A stretch of 64,000 bases of DNA from an uncultured Roseobacter sp. (GTDB lineage Bacteria; Pseudomonadota; Alphaproteobacteria; Rhodobacterales; Rhodobacteraceae). The notes under the pieces were generated by a model. That model did no database searches and had not been told where the DNA came from. It saw only the letters and a program-made list of their open reading frames with translations. A program made the position numbers and the translations under genes. Positions 1-8,635 of the stretch are shown here, piece by piece (within the stretch, counting starts at the first letter, position 1; every line of letters starts with the position of its first letter). The stretch spans positions 124,001-188,000 of the forward strand of contig NZ_CANLQB010000005.1 in assembly GCF_947493125.1 (NCBI RefSeq), in the 5' to 3' direction.

Positions 1-436
1 GGAGGCCCGCAGGGCCGAACGCCACACGGGACCAGTCCACATGCGCGCGGGCCTGCTCCAGCGGCGCGCCCGTGGCCAGAGCCTGCCAGAGCACCTGCAC
101 CGTGGGATCGAAGAGGCCGCCGGTTGCCGCATGGACCGCGTCGCTCGCCGCGAAGAGCGCCAGCATATCCGGGGGCGGGGCGGCGAGATGTCCCGTGCGG
201 TTCAGCGTGACGAGCCGGCTCTCGGGATCGTAGAGGCTGAACAGCGCCTCGATGCGGGCGATCAGCCGCCGCGCCTCGGCGAGCGCCGGTTCGGCCATCT
301 CGGCGGGGCCACGGATCACGACGCTGACATCTGCGCCCAACGCCCGCCCGTGCCAGCGGGTTGTGAAACCCGCGGCACGGGCGGGCGCCCCCAGAGCGGC
401 GCAGCTGATCGCGAGGAAGCGGCGGCGAGAGATCAT
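1..436 (-). CDS. ApbE-family FAD:protein FMN transferase (NosX/NirX-like), partial
   Basis: N-terminal part of an ApbE-type flavin transferase; the gene runs off the left edge. ApbE enzymes attach FMN covalently to a Thr of periplasmic flavoproteins such as NosR. Translation starts MISRRRFLAISCA, with an Arg-rich twin-arginine-like leader, and continues with ARIEALFSLYDPESRLVTLN, close to the conserved early ApbE segment, then a GGLFDPTVQVLW block. The ATG overlaps the stop of the upstream NosR/NirI gene by 4 bp (ATGA), so the two are co-translated and this enzyme probably flavinylates that partner. nosX and nirX are both ApbE homologues, and which one this is cannot be decided from the fragment. 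Confidence 0.85.
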   Translation of the reverse strand, partial: MISRRRFLAISCAALGAPARAAGFTTRWHGRALGADVSVVIRGPAEMAEPALAEARRLIARIEALFSLYDPESRLVTLNRTGHLAAPPPDMLALFAASDAVHAATGGLFDPTVQVLWQALATGAPLEQARAHVDWSRVAFGPAGL

Positions 437-2529
437 TCGGCGGCCACCCTGCGCCGCGTCCCGGCCCGGTCCGCGAGGATCAGCGGCACGCATTGCGCCC
501 GGTCGTCGTGGATCGTCACGCAATCGAGGCAGTGGAAGCATTCATCATAGCGGATCTCGCCGGTCTGCTTGATCGCGCCATAGCGGCATTTGACCTTGCA
601 GAGCTGGCAGGGGCTGCCGCAGGCCTCGCGCCGGGGGATCCACGCCCGACCTCGGACCAGCCCGCCGATAGCCAGAAACGCGCCCAAGGGGCAGACGTAG
701 CGGCAGAAGCCCTTGAAGAGCACCATCGACAGGAGCAGCCAGAAGACCGCGTAGGCGACATAGTACCATTCGCGCACGAAAAAGGTGGTGATGGCGGTCT
801 TGAAGGGTTCGACCTCTGCCGCCTTGTCGGTGTAGCCGGGGGCCACGACGACCACCGCGACGAGGGCCCCGAGCACGGCGTATTTGAGCCAGCTCAGGCG
901 TGCGTCCCATGTCGCGTTGGGTTCGATCTGGGGGATGCGAAGGGCGCGGCCGATGTGGCTCGCGAATTCCTGCAGCGCGCCGAAGGGGCAGAGCCAGCCG
1001 CAGAAGAGGCCACGGCCCCAGAGCACGAGACCGAGCAGCGCAAAGCCCCAGATCACCAGCGAGAAGGCGTCGTAGATCAGGAAGGCGTAGGAGCCGCCCT
1101 CGAGGGCCGCGCGCAGCGTGGCGAGCGGCGTGACGATGGAGAGCTGGCCCTGGCCCCACCAGCCGATGAAGCCCGTGACAGCGGCGAGGATACCGAGGCG
1201 TATGGGGGTGTAGTGGCGCAGTGCTGCCAATTCGGACTGCCGCAGCAGCAGGACGGCGCAGAGCGTGGTGAGGGCCACGGCGGCAATGGCGATATCCACG
1301 GCGCGCCCGCGCAGCGCCTCCAGCCAGGGCGGATTGGGCGCCTGCACCACGGGGCGGGAGAAGAACCGTGCGTCGGTCTGATGCGTCAGGTCGAGCGAGA
1401 CGGAGCCGATCTCGGGCTGGAACATGCCATGTTCGCGCACGGCCTTCACCTTGAACGTCCAGTCCGAGGCGGGGTCGAACCCCAGCCGCCGGTCGGTGCG
1501 CAGGATCAGCCCCGCGCCGAAATCCGCGGCGTCGTGCAGCGCGTCGGGCACATCGTCGTTGAGCTCGATGATCAGGTCGGCGTCGCGCAGGGCGATGGGG
1601 AAGCCGCCCTGTTCCGCGCTCAGCCAGTCGGGCGCGGTGTTGCGCACGAAGTCCTCGGAAACGAGGCCATGGCGGCCCGCTTCGATCACCAGCAGGGGCT
1701 CGTCGCTGGTGGAGATGGACATGAAGTCTTGCAGCGCTGCGAAGCCGTCCTCGGAGAGCACGGCGCGGGCAATCGACGGCGGGCCGAGGTCCACGAGCCA
1801 GAGGTCGAGGTAGATGCCTTCGGGGTCGTCCAGCGCGTCGGGGTCGTCATCCTCCCAGACAGTTCCGTCAAAGAGCGCCTGGATCTCGGCGTTGGTGACG
1901 GTCTTGCGGGCGACGAGACCCTGGGCGACCAGATCGTCCCAGGTGAGGTCTTCGGTGTGGTCGCGGTTGGGGTAGGCGGGCGGGCCGGCGGAGACGCCGC
2001 CCATCTTCTCGCGCGCGATCTGGAGGGCTGCGGCGAGGATGCTTTCATGGGCGATACGCACGCTGGCGGTGCCCTTGGTCACCCCGTCGAGGTAGACCAG
2101 TGCGGAGCTGTCGTCTCCTGCGCCATAGGGCGAGCCGACCACGAGGCTGTCGGAGATCGAGTGGCCGCGGTACTGCGTGAAGAAGTCGAAGAAGAGCTTT
2201 TCGGGCAGGCCGGACACGAAGATGGGTTCGTTGTGGGTGAGCAGTTGCACATCAAGAAAGCGCCCGTCGAGGTCGAGCACCACCAGCGCATTGATCGGCG
2301 CGCCGGAGAAGCCGGGCAGGGGCGCCATGGGTTCGGTCTCGAAGACATAGCCCGCATGCGCGCCGCCCGAGTTCAGGAGTTCATAGACGCCCTGGTCGTT
2401 GATCACCTCGCCCAGCGACATGGGAGGTACGATCAGCGGGGCAAGCACGTCGCGCGGGGAGGGTTCCGCCGACGCGGAGGACGGTCCCAGGACCGCGAGG
2501 ATCCAGAGCAGAAGGGCGCGCACCAACAT
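433..2529 (-). CDS. NosR/NirI-family membrane flavoprotein with polyferredoxin tail
   Basis: 698-residue membrane protein of the NosR/NirI family, which supports nitrous oxide or nitrite reductase expression and electron supply. The chosen ATG gives a good signal peptide (MLVRALLLWILAVLG...SASA); an upstream in-frame extension has low-complexity composition and was rejected. A periplasmic FMN-binding domain occupies roughly residues 70-200, followed by several membrane helices. Two CxxxCP motifs lie at about 510-515 (CGWLCP) and 609-614 (CRYVCP). Two cytoplasmic [4Fe-4S] Cys clusters lie at about 637-648 and 664-680. It overlaps the ApbE-like gene by 4 bp. No nosZ or nirS lies upstream, where such operons often have one; genes beyond the left edge are unseen. 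NosR and NirI are too similar to separate here. Confidence 0.85.
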   Translation of the reverse strand: MLVRALLLWILAVLGPSSASAEPSPRDVLAPLIVPPMSLGEVINDQGVYELLNSGGAHAGYVFETEPMAPLPGFSGAPINALVVLDLDGRFLDVQLLTHNEPIFVSGLPEKLFFDFFTQYRGHSISDSLVVGSPYGAGDDSSALVYLDGVTKGTASVRIAHESILAAALQIAREKMGGVSAGPPAYPNRDHTEDLTWDDLVAQGLVARKTVTNAEIQALFDGTVWEDDDPDALDDPEGIYLDLWLVDLGPPSIARAVLSEDGFAALQDFMSISTSDEPLLVIEAGRHGLVSEDFVRNTAPDWLSAEQGGFPIALRDADLIIELNDDVPDALHDAADFGAGLILRTDRRLGFDPASDWTFKVKAVREHGMFQPEIGSVSLDLTHQTDARFFSRPVVQAPNPPWLEALRGRAVDIAIAAVALTTLCAVLLLRQSELAALRHYTPIRLGILAAVTGFIGWWGQGQLSIVTPLATLRAALEGGSYAFLIYDAFSLVIWGFALLGLVLWGRGLFCGWLCPFGALQEFASHIGRALRIPQIEPNATWDARLSWLKYAVLGALVAVVVVAPGYTDKAAEVEPFKTAITTFFVREWYYVAYAVFWLLLSMVLFKGFCRYVCPLGAFLAIGGLVRGRAWIPRREACGSPCQLCKVKCRYGAIKQTGEIRYDECFHCLDCVTIHDDRAQCVPLILADRAGTRRRVAAE

Positions 2530-3224
2530 GCGCGCATGATTGCACGGGAGCGCCGGGGCGACGAAATGCGACTTTGGTCGGGGGCGCTCCAGTGCGGAGG
2601 TGGCGACGCGTCCTGGGCCCGTGCGAAGCGCGAGGCCGCCGGTTCGAAGAGATCTTATGGTCGCTGCTGCTGTTGTACAGCGACACGGGCCCGCCGCCCG
2701 TCGCCGTTGCACGCGCCGCCCGTGTTCTGGCCGATGGGATCGCCGGGATCAGGGCGGCGATCCCCCGCGTCGCGGGCGTAGAATAGCATGGCTGGACTTG
2801 CGGGATGACGGAGGGCACCGGCTTCTCGAGTGATGCAGCTCGCTCGGCTTTTGCCGGACTTTGACGCGACCGATCGGATGGTGACGGACGAAACCGGGAT
2901 GTCTGCTGCCGGGGGTGGCGGATGTCACCGGCGCCTTGCGCTTCGGCACGGCTCTGTGGCAGTTGCGCGGGTGCCCGAAGCGGCGGTGGACGTCGAGGGC
3001 AAGGCCGCGCTCTGAGAGGCGGGCATGCGGCCAAGTGCGGGGGCCCGCTATTGGCCCCTCGCGCGCGGAATTTTGTCGCGGGCTCTTGCCAAAGTCGCCG
3101 CGGGGCGGTGAACTCCGCCCAGAGCGTGTGGTGGCCCCGGGGGATGTCATCCGGTGCAGCAGGTTGAAGGATGTGCCATGCGCGAGGCGGGCTGGATAGA
3201 CGTGTTGAGAGTGACCGCCGCGTG
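2530..3224. other. 695-bp gap between divergent genes, nothing firm recognised
   Basis: GC-rich stretch between the divergent NosR/NirI gene and the endonuclease-fold gene. Short open frames exist on both strands. One on the plus strand at 2574-2786 (TTG start, 70 residues) has protein-like composition near its end but no recognisable family, no good ribosome site and no partner. I looked for an FNR/NNR-type dyad (TTGAN6TCAA or variants) that would drive nosR and did not find a convincing one. This may be a decayed gene plus both promoters. Confidence 0.4.
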
Positions 3225-3908
3225 ATGCGGATCGCCAGCTATAATATCCGCAAGGCGGTCGGCCTCGACTGGCGGCGTGACCCGGACCGGATTGCCGATG
3301 TGCTGGCGGAGATCGATGCGGATGTGGTGGTGCTGCAGGAGGCCGACAAGCGCACCGGGCCGCGCGAGGGTGTGCTGCCGCTTGAGCGTCTGGAGCGCGA
3401 GCAGGGCTATGTGCTGGCCGATGTCTCGGCCCGCCCGCTGAGCCATGGCTGGCACGGCAATGCGATCCTGATGCGGGACCGATTTGCGGTGCGGGAGACC
3501 TGCCGGATCGACATCCCCTCGCTGGAGCCGCGGGGCGCTGTTGCGGTACGGGTCGGTCCGCCAGATCTGGAGGTGGTGGGCGCGCATCTTGGCCTCACCC
3601 GCGCGATCCGGCGCAAGCAGATGACGGCGCTGCAGGCCTACCTCGACGGGTGCGATCATCCGGTCATCATCGCCGGTGATTTCAACGAGTGGAACGGAGA
3701 CAAGATGGGGTTTGATGCGGGTGCGCGCGTGGTCTCGCCCGGGCCGAGCTTTCATGCCGCGCGCCCGGTCACGGCGCTCGACCGCTTCGTGCTGGCGGGC
3801 GCGGTGCGGCCCGTCTCCGCGCATGTGCATCGCTCGGAACTGGCGCGGCGGGCCTCGGACCATCTTCCCATCGTGATGGATGTGGCCTTCGCGGAGGCTG
3901 CGCGATGA
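3225..3908 (+). CDS. Endonuclease/exonuclease/phosphatase-fold protein
   Basis: 227-residue protein of the EEP metal-dependent phosphodiesterase fold (DNase I/ExoIII-like). Visible motifs are MRIASYNIRK at the start (active-site Asn), LQEAD at about 40-45 (catalytic Glu), GDFNEWNGDK near 150 (Asp/Asn pair) and SDHLPI near the end (catalytic Asp-His). The ATG at 3225 was chosen because the family begins at this motif; 18 upstream in-frame residues are unsupported. The stop overlaps the next gene, a cardiolipin-synthase-like phospholipase D, by ATGA. EEP proteins often sit beside Cls-like genes, so a lipid phosphodiester role is possible. The substrate is not visible from sequence. Confidence 0.85.
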   Translation: MRIASYNIRKAVGLDWRRDPDRIADVLAEIDADVVVLQEADKRTGPREGVLPLERLEREQGYVLADVSARPLSHGWHGNAILMRDRFAVRETCRIDIPSLEPRGAVAVRVGPPDLEVVGAHLGLTRAIRRKQMTALQAYLDGCDHPVIIAGDFNEWNGDKMGFDAGARVVSPGPSFHAARPVTALDRFVLAGAVRPVSAHVHRSELARRASDHLPIVMDVAFAEAAR

Positions 3909-5338
3909 TCTGGCTGGCGGTGGCGGCGCATGTCTTCGTGGTGATCGGCTTCACCACGCGGATCCTGCTGCGCGATGACCTGTCGCCGCCCGCGCGCATG
4001 GCCTGGTTCGTGGTGCTGAACCTGCTGCCCTATTTCGGCAGCGCGGTTTACTTCCTCTTCGGCGAGGTCGATCTGGGGCACCGGGCGAACAGGCGGCATC
4101 AGGCGGTCTTTGATGCGCTGCGCGCCAAGATGGCGGATTTCATGGGCGCGCCCGGATCGGCCGATGACCTGATTGCGCCGCTGTACCGCCCGGCGTTTCA
4201 CTATGCAGCCTCGATCAATGGGTTTCACCCGGTGCCGGGCAACCGGGCGGAGCTGCTGGCAGACGAGGCGGCCACCACGGCGCGGCTGGTGCAGGACATT
4301 GAGGCCGCGACCGAGCGGGTGAGCGTGCTCTACTACATCTGGCTGACCGACGAGACAGGCACGGCGATCGCCGAGGCCCTTATTCGCGCGGCGCAGCGCG
4401 GCGTGATCTGCCGGGCGCTGGCGGATGGTCTGGGCTCGCGGCGGCTGGTGCGCTCGCCGCTCTGGCGGCGCATGGGCGAGGCGGGCGTGCAATGCGCAGT
4501 GACGCTGCCGCTGAAAAAGCCGGTGCGCACGGTGCTGACCAGTCGGCTGGATCTGCGCAACCACCGCAAGATCACCGTGATCGACGGCAGGATCACCTAT
4601 TGCGGCAGCCAGAATGCGGCGGACCCGGCGTTTCTGATCAAGGCGCAATACGGGCCCTGGGTGGATGTGATGCTGCGCTTCGAAGGGCCGGTGGTGGCGC
4701 AGAACGAGATCTTGTTCCTGAGCGACTGGCTGCAGGCGACGGGGGAGCATCTGGAGGCCTTCGACCTCTATGAGGAGCCGCAGGCGGGCGGGTTTCCGGC
4801 GCAGGTGATGGGCGACGGGCCGACCGAGCGGCGGGGTGCGACGCCGCAGCTCTTCTCGGGGCTTTTTGCCTCGGCGCAGGAGGAGCTGATCCTGTCGACA
4901 CCCTATTTCGTGCCGGATGCCACCGTTCTGGAGGCGCTCTGTGCGGCAGCGCACCGCGGGGTGGCGGTGCAGTTGATCTTCCCCAAGCGCAATGACAGCT
5001 GGGTGGTGGCGGCGGCGAGCCGGAGCTACTATCGCAAGCTGTTGTCCGCAGGCTGTCAGATCCACGAGTACCGGGACGGGCTGCTGCATGCCAAGACGCT
5101 GACCGTGGATGGCTGTGTGAGCGTGATCGGGTCGTCGAACCTCGACCAGCGCAGCTTTGACCTGAATTACGAGAACAACATCCTGCTGCAGGATCCAGGC
5201 GTGACATGCGATCTGCGGGCGCGCCAGCAGAGCTATGTCGCGCAGTCGGATGTGGTGCATCATGCCGAGGTGCTGGCCTGGCCGCGGCACGAGCGGATCT
5301 GGCACAATGTCATCGCCACCATCGGGCCGGTGCTCTAG
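3905..5338 (+). CDS. Cardiolipin synthase-like phospholipase D
   Basis: 477-residue membrane-anchored PLD-superfamily enzyme, probably joining phosphatidylglycerol molecules into cardiolipin. Two N-terminal hydrophobic segments (about residues 1-20 and 30-50) match the Cls membrane anchor. The two HKD catalytic motifs are present: HRKITVIDG at about 220 and HAKTLTVDG at about 395, the latter followed by the family stretch SVIGSSNLDQRS. Length is normal for bacterial Cls (about 480). It overlaps the upstream EEP-fold gene by 4 bp. Its 3' end converges on the EamA gene 12 bp away. Confidence 0.88.
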   Translation: MIWLAVAAHVFVVIGFTTRILLRDDLSPPARMAWFVVLNLLPYFGSAVYFLFGEVDLGHRANRRHQAVFDALRAKMADFMGAPGSADDLIAPLYRPAFHYAASINGFHPVPGNRAELLADEAATTARLVQDIEAATERVSVLYYIWLTDETGTAIAEALIRAAQRGVICRALADGLGSRRLVRSPLWRRMGEAGVQCAVTLPLKKPVRTVLTSRLDLRNHRKITVIDGRITYCGSQNAADPAFLIKAQYGPWVDVMLRFEGPVVAQNEILFLSDWLQATGEHLEAFDLYEEPQAGGFPAQVMGDGPTERRGATPQLFSGLFASAQEELILSTPYFVPDATVLEALCAAAHRGVAVQLIFPKRNDSWVVAAASRSYYRKLLSAGCQIHEYRDGLLHAKTLTVDGCVSVIGSSNLDQRSFDLNYENNILLQDPGVTCDLRARQQSYVAQSDVVHHAEVLAWPRHERIWHNVIATIGPVL

Positions 5339-5350
5339 CCGGCGCGCGGG

Positions 5351-6229
5351 TCAGCGCCGCCGGGGCAGGGCGAGCAGGCCCGCTGCGAAGATCAGGCCGA
5401 TGCCGAGGAGCGCCACGGGGCCCGGACGCTCGCCGAAGAAGAGGTGGCCCCAGAGCAGGCTGAACAGAAGATAGCTGTAATCGAAGACGGCCACGGTGAC
5501 CGGGGGGCCGCTCTGATAGGCGAAGGCCGCGCCCACGCTGCCGATGAGGATGATCACCGCGAGTGCCGCGATGGTCCCGATCAGCCGCGCGTCGAGCGGC
5601 TGCCAGGGGCCGCGCAGCACCCCGCCGTCTGCGCGTGAGAGGAGCCCCAGTGCCAGCCCTGCGACGATGAAGCCGATGTTGAGCGCCAGGGCCAGGACCA
5701 GCGGGCTCTCCTCGCGGCACCGGGCGGCGGTCAGCATCATGGCGCAGGCGTAGAGCCCGGCGGCGAGCAGCGGCAGCAGGGTGGCGGGTTGGAGGGCATC
5801 TGCATCCGGGCGCAGGATCAGCAGGACGCCCAGAAAGCCGCCCGTGATCGCGGCCCATGCGCGGGGGGTCGGCCAGCGGCGGGCCTGTGCCGCCGCGAGG
5901 GCGAGGATGAAGAGCGGACCGGTGTAATAGGCGGCTGCGGCGAGCGAGAGCGGCATCTGCGGCAGGGCGAGGTAGTAGCTGAGCCACATCACGACCAGAA
6001 GCGCGCTGCGCAGCGCCACCCAGAAGGGGGCTGCGGGCCAGAGCGGACCTTGCCGGCGCGCCAGGACCCAAAGCATCGGCAGGGCCAGGGCCGAGCGCAG
6101 GATATACATCTGCCACAGCGGCAGCGACAGGCCCGTACCCTTGATCAGCGCATCCCCGAGCGAGAGCGCAAAGACCGAGAGGATGATCGCCAGGATGGCG
6201 GCGGACCTGCCGTGCGGTGGCGCTGTCAT
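5351..6229 (-). CDS. EamA/DMT-family transporter
   Basis: 292-residue, ten-helix drug/metabolite transporter (two EamA repeats), probably an inner-membrane exporter of an amino acid or small metabolite. Hydrophobic segments run from about residue 15 to the C-terminus, and the protein ends in a basic ALPRRR tail. The start MTAPPHGRSAAI gives the normal family length; an upstream extension to 6313 would put hydrophobic residues across the promoter region and was rejected. It is divergent from a LysR regulator 95 bp away, the usual arrangement for an exporter under its own regulator. Substrate unknown. Confidence 0.85.
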   Translation of the reverse strand: MTAPPHGRSAAILAIILSVFALSLGDALIKGTGLSLPLWQMYILRSALALPMLWVLARRQGPLWPAAPFWVALRSALLVVMWLSYYLALPQMPLSLAAAAYYTGPLFILALAAAQARRWPTPRAWAAITGGFLGVLLILRPDADALQPATLLPLLAAGLYACAMMLTAARCREESPLVLALALNIGFIVAGLALGLLSRADGGVLRGPWQPLDARLIGTIAALAVIILIGSVGAAFAYQSGPPVTVAVFDYSYLLFSLLWGHLFFGERPGPVALLGIGLIFAAGLLALPRRR

Positions 6230-6288
6230 GGGGTGGGCCTTCGAAAGGGTCTCATGCAGCAGAAAAATCATGTAAAAGAGGAGGTATA

Positions 6289-6309
6289 AAATGAGTTCCT
6301 CTCTCATTT
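6289..6309. promoter_or_regulatory. Inverted repeat in LysR/EamA divergent region
   Basis: A perfect 7-bp inverted repeat, AAATGAG then 7 bases then CTCATTT, lies between the EamA exporter gene and the LysR gene, ending 16 bp before the LysR start. Size and position suit a LysR-type operator that would autoregulate and control the exporter. Inferred from position and symmetry only. Confidence 0.45.
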
Positions 6310-6324
6310 GCATGAGGTAAAGTT

Positions 6325-7236
6325 ATGGAGCAGCGAAGATTGGCACTGCCGCCGCTGTCACGGTTGCGGCCGTTCGAGGCGGCAGCGCGGTTGGAGAGCT
6401 TTTCGCGTGCGGCGGAGGAGCTGGGCATGACCCAGACGGCGGTGAGCAAGCAGATCGCGCAGCTGGAGCGGGAGCTGGACACACCGCTCTTTGAGCGGCG
6501 GAACCGGGCGGTGTTTCTCACCGACGCGGGGCGCAGGCTGGGCCGCGTGGTGAGTGCGGCCCTGTCGGACATCGCGACGGAGATGAACGCGCTGCGCGGG
6601 GCGCGGCTGTCCGGGGAGCTGATCCTTCAATGCCAGCTGTGCGAGGCGTTCTATTGGCTGATGCCGCGGCTGGCCCGGTTTCACGAGCGTCATCCCGGTG
6701 TCGAATTGCGGGTGGTCACCACTCTGCGACCGATCACAGAGGCGACGGAGGCTTTCGACGTGGCCATGCAGACGACGGGGCGGCCCTCGGGCAGTCACCG
6801 GCTGGCCTTCACGGCGGCGGACGAGATCTTTCCGGTCTGTGCACCGGAGCTGGTCGCAGGCCGGCCGCTGCCCTTGGACCCGGATGCGCTGGGCGCCTTT
6901 GCGCTGCTGTCGCACCGGGTGGTTCCGCAGGACTGGATGGACTGGGCGGCCTGGTTCGAGGCGGTGGGTGTGCCACCGCTGCGGGAGGCGCGGGTCTTGC
7001 CGTTTGACAGCTACCCCATGGCGCTGCAGGCCGCGGCGATGGGGCAGGGGGTGGCGCTTGGATGGTCACGGACCACGCAGGCGCTGATCGCCGATGGCAA
7101 GCTTGTGCGACCTTGCGCGGAGGCGGTGCGGCGCCCCGAGGAGATCTCGGTATTTCGCGGGGGCGGGCGGCACCTGCATCCCGACACGGACAAGCTGGTG
7201 CGGTGGCTCGCAGATGAGCTGTTGGGCGAGGGCTAG
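6325..7236 (+). CDS. LysR-family transcriptional regulator (GcvA-like)
   Basis: 303-residue LysR-type regulator. The N-terminal helix-turn-helix (about 15-75) is clear: RPFEAAARLESFSRAAEELG, then MTQTAVSKQIAQLE and LFERRNRAVFLTDAGR. The remainder is a periplasmic-binding-like effector domain. The opening LPPLSRLRPFEAAAR resembles the GcvA subgroup. It is divergent from the EamA exporter, which it probably regulates through the inverted repeat in the shared 95-bp region. The inducer is unknown. Confidence 0.9.
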   Translation: MEQRRLALPPLSRLRPFEAAARLESFSRAAEELGMTQTAVSKQIAQLERELDTPLFERRNRAVFLTDAGRRLGRVVSAALSDIATEMNALRGARLSGELILQCQLCEAFYWLMPRLARFHERHPGVELRVVTTLRPITEATEAFDVAMQTTGRPSGSHRLAFTAADEIFPVCAPELVAGRPLPLDPDALGAFALLSHRVVPQDWMDWAAWFEAVGVPPLREARVLPFDSYPMALQAAAMGQGVALGWSRTTQALIADGKLVRPCAEAVRRPEEISVFRGGGRHLHPDTDKLVRWLADELLGEG

Positions 7237-7312
7237 GCCATGTGCGCACTGGACGGGCGGCGGGGTCCTTGGCACACATCCCTTGCCCGGAGACTTATGT
7301 GGAGCGGTGCCG

Positions 7313-7782
7313 ATGCCGGAGACCCCGATTGAACTCTATCAGCCGCGCGGTGTGAGCGACCTGGGCAGGCGCAGACCGGCCGCCTGCGGGTCAAGCTCTA
7401 TGGTCTGGTGGCCGCCGGTCGGGAGGTGACCCCCGAGATGCGGGCGGTGGCAGAGCGGATCCTGACCGACGAGGTCCCTGCGAAGGTGGCCGCCATGGGT
7501 GAGAGCAACGATCTGGGCTTCGTGATCATTCATCCGGGAGACGGGGGCGTGTCGATCCTGGTGCAATGGTGGGTGCAGGGCTCGGTCCTCTGCCAGCATT
7601 TTCACCGCCAGCTCTATGGCGCCGCGGCGCCGCTGGAGACGGCCACGCGCCCGGCCATCGGCTGTGTCTGGGAACTGGCCATCATCGATGCGGAGCGGGA
7701 GGCCTGGTGCCGGACCATGATGCAGGCGGACCCCGAGCCGGAGCGCTATCTCGCGATGCGGCTGGTTGAGGGGGCGGTCTGA
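7313..7782 (+). pseudogene. Conserved-looking hypothetical gene with a one-base frameshift
   Basis: An ATG at 7313 has a good ribosome site (GGAG at 7301-7304) and opens MPETPIELYQPRGVSDLGR, but this frame then runs into unlikely sequence. Around 7371 the sense sequence continues in the -1 frame (QTGRLRVKLYGLVAAGREV) to a stop at 7780-7782. Restoring one G at about 7371 (AGG CGG CAG ACC) joins both parts into one protein of about 156 residues. The downstream part has a DLGFVIIHPG / VSILVQWWVQGS beta-strand pattern. No family recognised. This is either a real inactivating deletion or a base-calling error; if read as intact, the short frame would start at a GTG at 7408. Confidence 0.6.
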
Positions 7783-7942
7783 GGTCGCTTCTTGCCCGCG
7801 TAACCCCTTGATGATGCGGCGATACCGCTGAATCAACAAAGAGTCATCGGACGGGCCCCCAGCCCCGGCGATAGGCTTCCTCCATGCGCTGGCTGACCGG
7901 CTATGCGCTGCTTTTTCAGAAAGTGATTTGGAGGGTAGAGCC

Positions 7943-8632
7943 TTGTGCAGCCATCTGGGGAAGTCCTCCTTTGACCGGCGCCCTGCGGGCGGTGGGGCAC
8001 CCGTTGCGGGGCAGTGGCGGCGGGTCCGCTCACCGGGGCCGGGCGTGCTTTACAACATCGGCAACGTGCTGGCGCTCTGTGCGGGCGTGATCATGCAGTG
8101 GGTGCAGATGCGCGGCGAGGCCGGGGTCGGCGCGGCGGTTGTCGCCTATTTTGCCGGCAGCCCCGGCGCGCTGTGGCTGACGGGGTCCATGGTGCTTTTT
8201 ATTCTGGCGGGTGGTCTCTACCACCGGGGCTGGTCTGAGCCGTCGGGAACGCAGCCGCGGCTGGTGCAGCTGGGAGACCTGATTTCGGGCCTTGCGGCGA
8301 TCCTGCTGACGGTTGCGCTGGTGTGGATGGGGGATACGGCGCTGGCGCTGCTGGCGGGTGTGCTGCTGGCGGGCGGCAAGCTCGGCACGGCTGTCCTGCC
8401 CACGATGCCGGTTCCGGGCAGGGGTCTGCTGGATGGGGCCTGTCGCATGGCGGTGATCGTGAGCCGGGGGCCGTCCATCGCGGCGCTGGCGGTGGCGCTG
8501 CTCGACACCAGCGGGTCCCTGGCCGACGTGGCGCTGCCCGCGACGATGATCGTCTGCTTCCTGCTGTGGTTCTGGGCCGATCTGCTGTTGCTGCGGGCGG
8601 GGCCGGTGCAGCTGATCGAGGGGAACCGCTAG
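7943..8632 (+). CDS. Hypothetical multi-pass membrane protein
   Basis: About 229 residues with a soluble, basic N-terminus of about 35 residues and then five or six hydrophobic helices (for example the segments around NIGNVLALCAGVIM and LWLTGSMVLFILAGG). No family recognised and no catalytic motif seen. The start is uncertain: TTG at 7943 sits 7 bp after GGAGGG (7930-7935) and is preferred; TTG at 7928 or a later GTG are alternatives. It converges on the winged-helix regulator with a 3-bp gap. Confidence 0.6.
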   Translation: MCSHLGKSSFDRRPAGGGAPVAGQWRRVRSPGPGVLYNIGNVLALCAGVIMQWVQMRGEAGVGAAVVAYFAGSPGALWLTGSMVLFILAGGLYHRGWSEPSGTQPRLVQLGDLISGLAAILLTVALVWMGDTALALLAGVLLAGGKLGTAVLPTMPVPGRGLLDGACRMAVIVSRGPSIAALAVALLDTSGSLADVALPATMIVCFLLWFWADLLLLRAGPVQLIEGNR

Positions 8633-8635
8633 ACG

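Noticed and set aside
493-2781. Long plus-strand open frame opposite the NosR/NirI gene
   Set aside because: It is the antisense of a well-supported gene, rich in Ala/Gly/Arg/Asp and without any recognisable domain; high GC creates such frames.
2574-2786. Short plus-strand frame upstream of the endonuclease-fold gene
   Set aside because: Part looks protein-like, but there is no ribosome site, family or conserved neighbour; left as unannotated gap.
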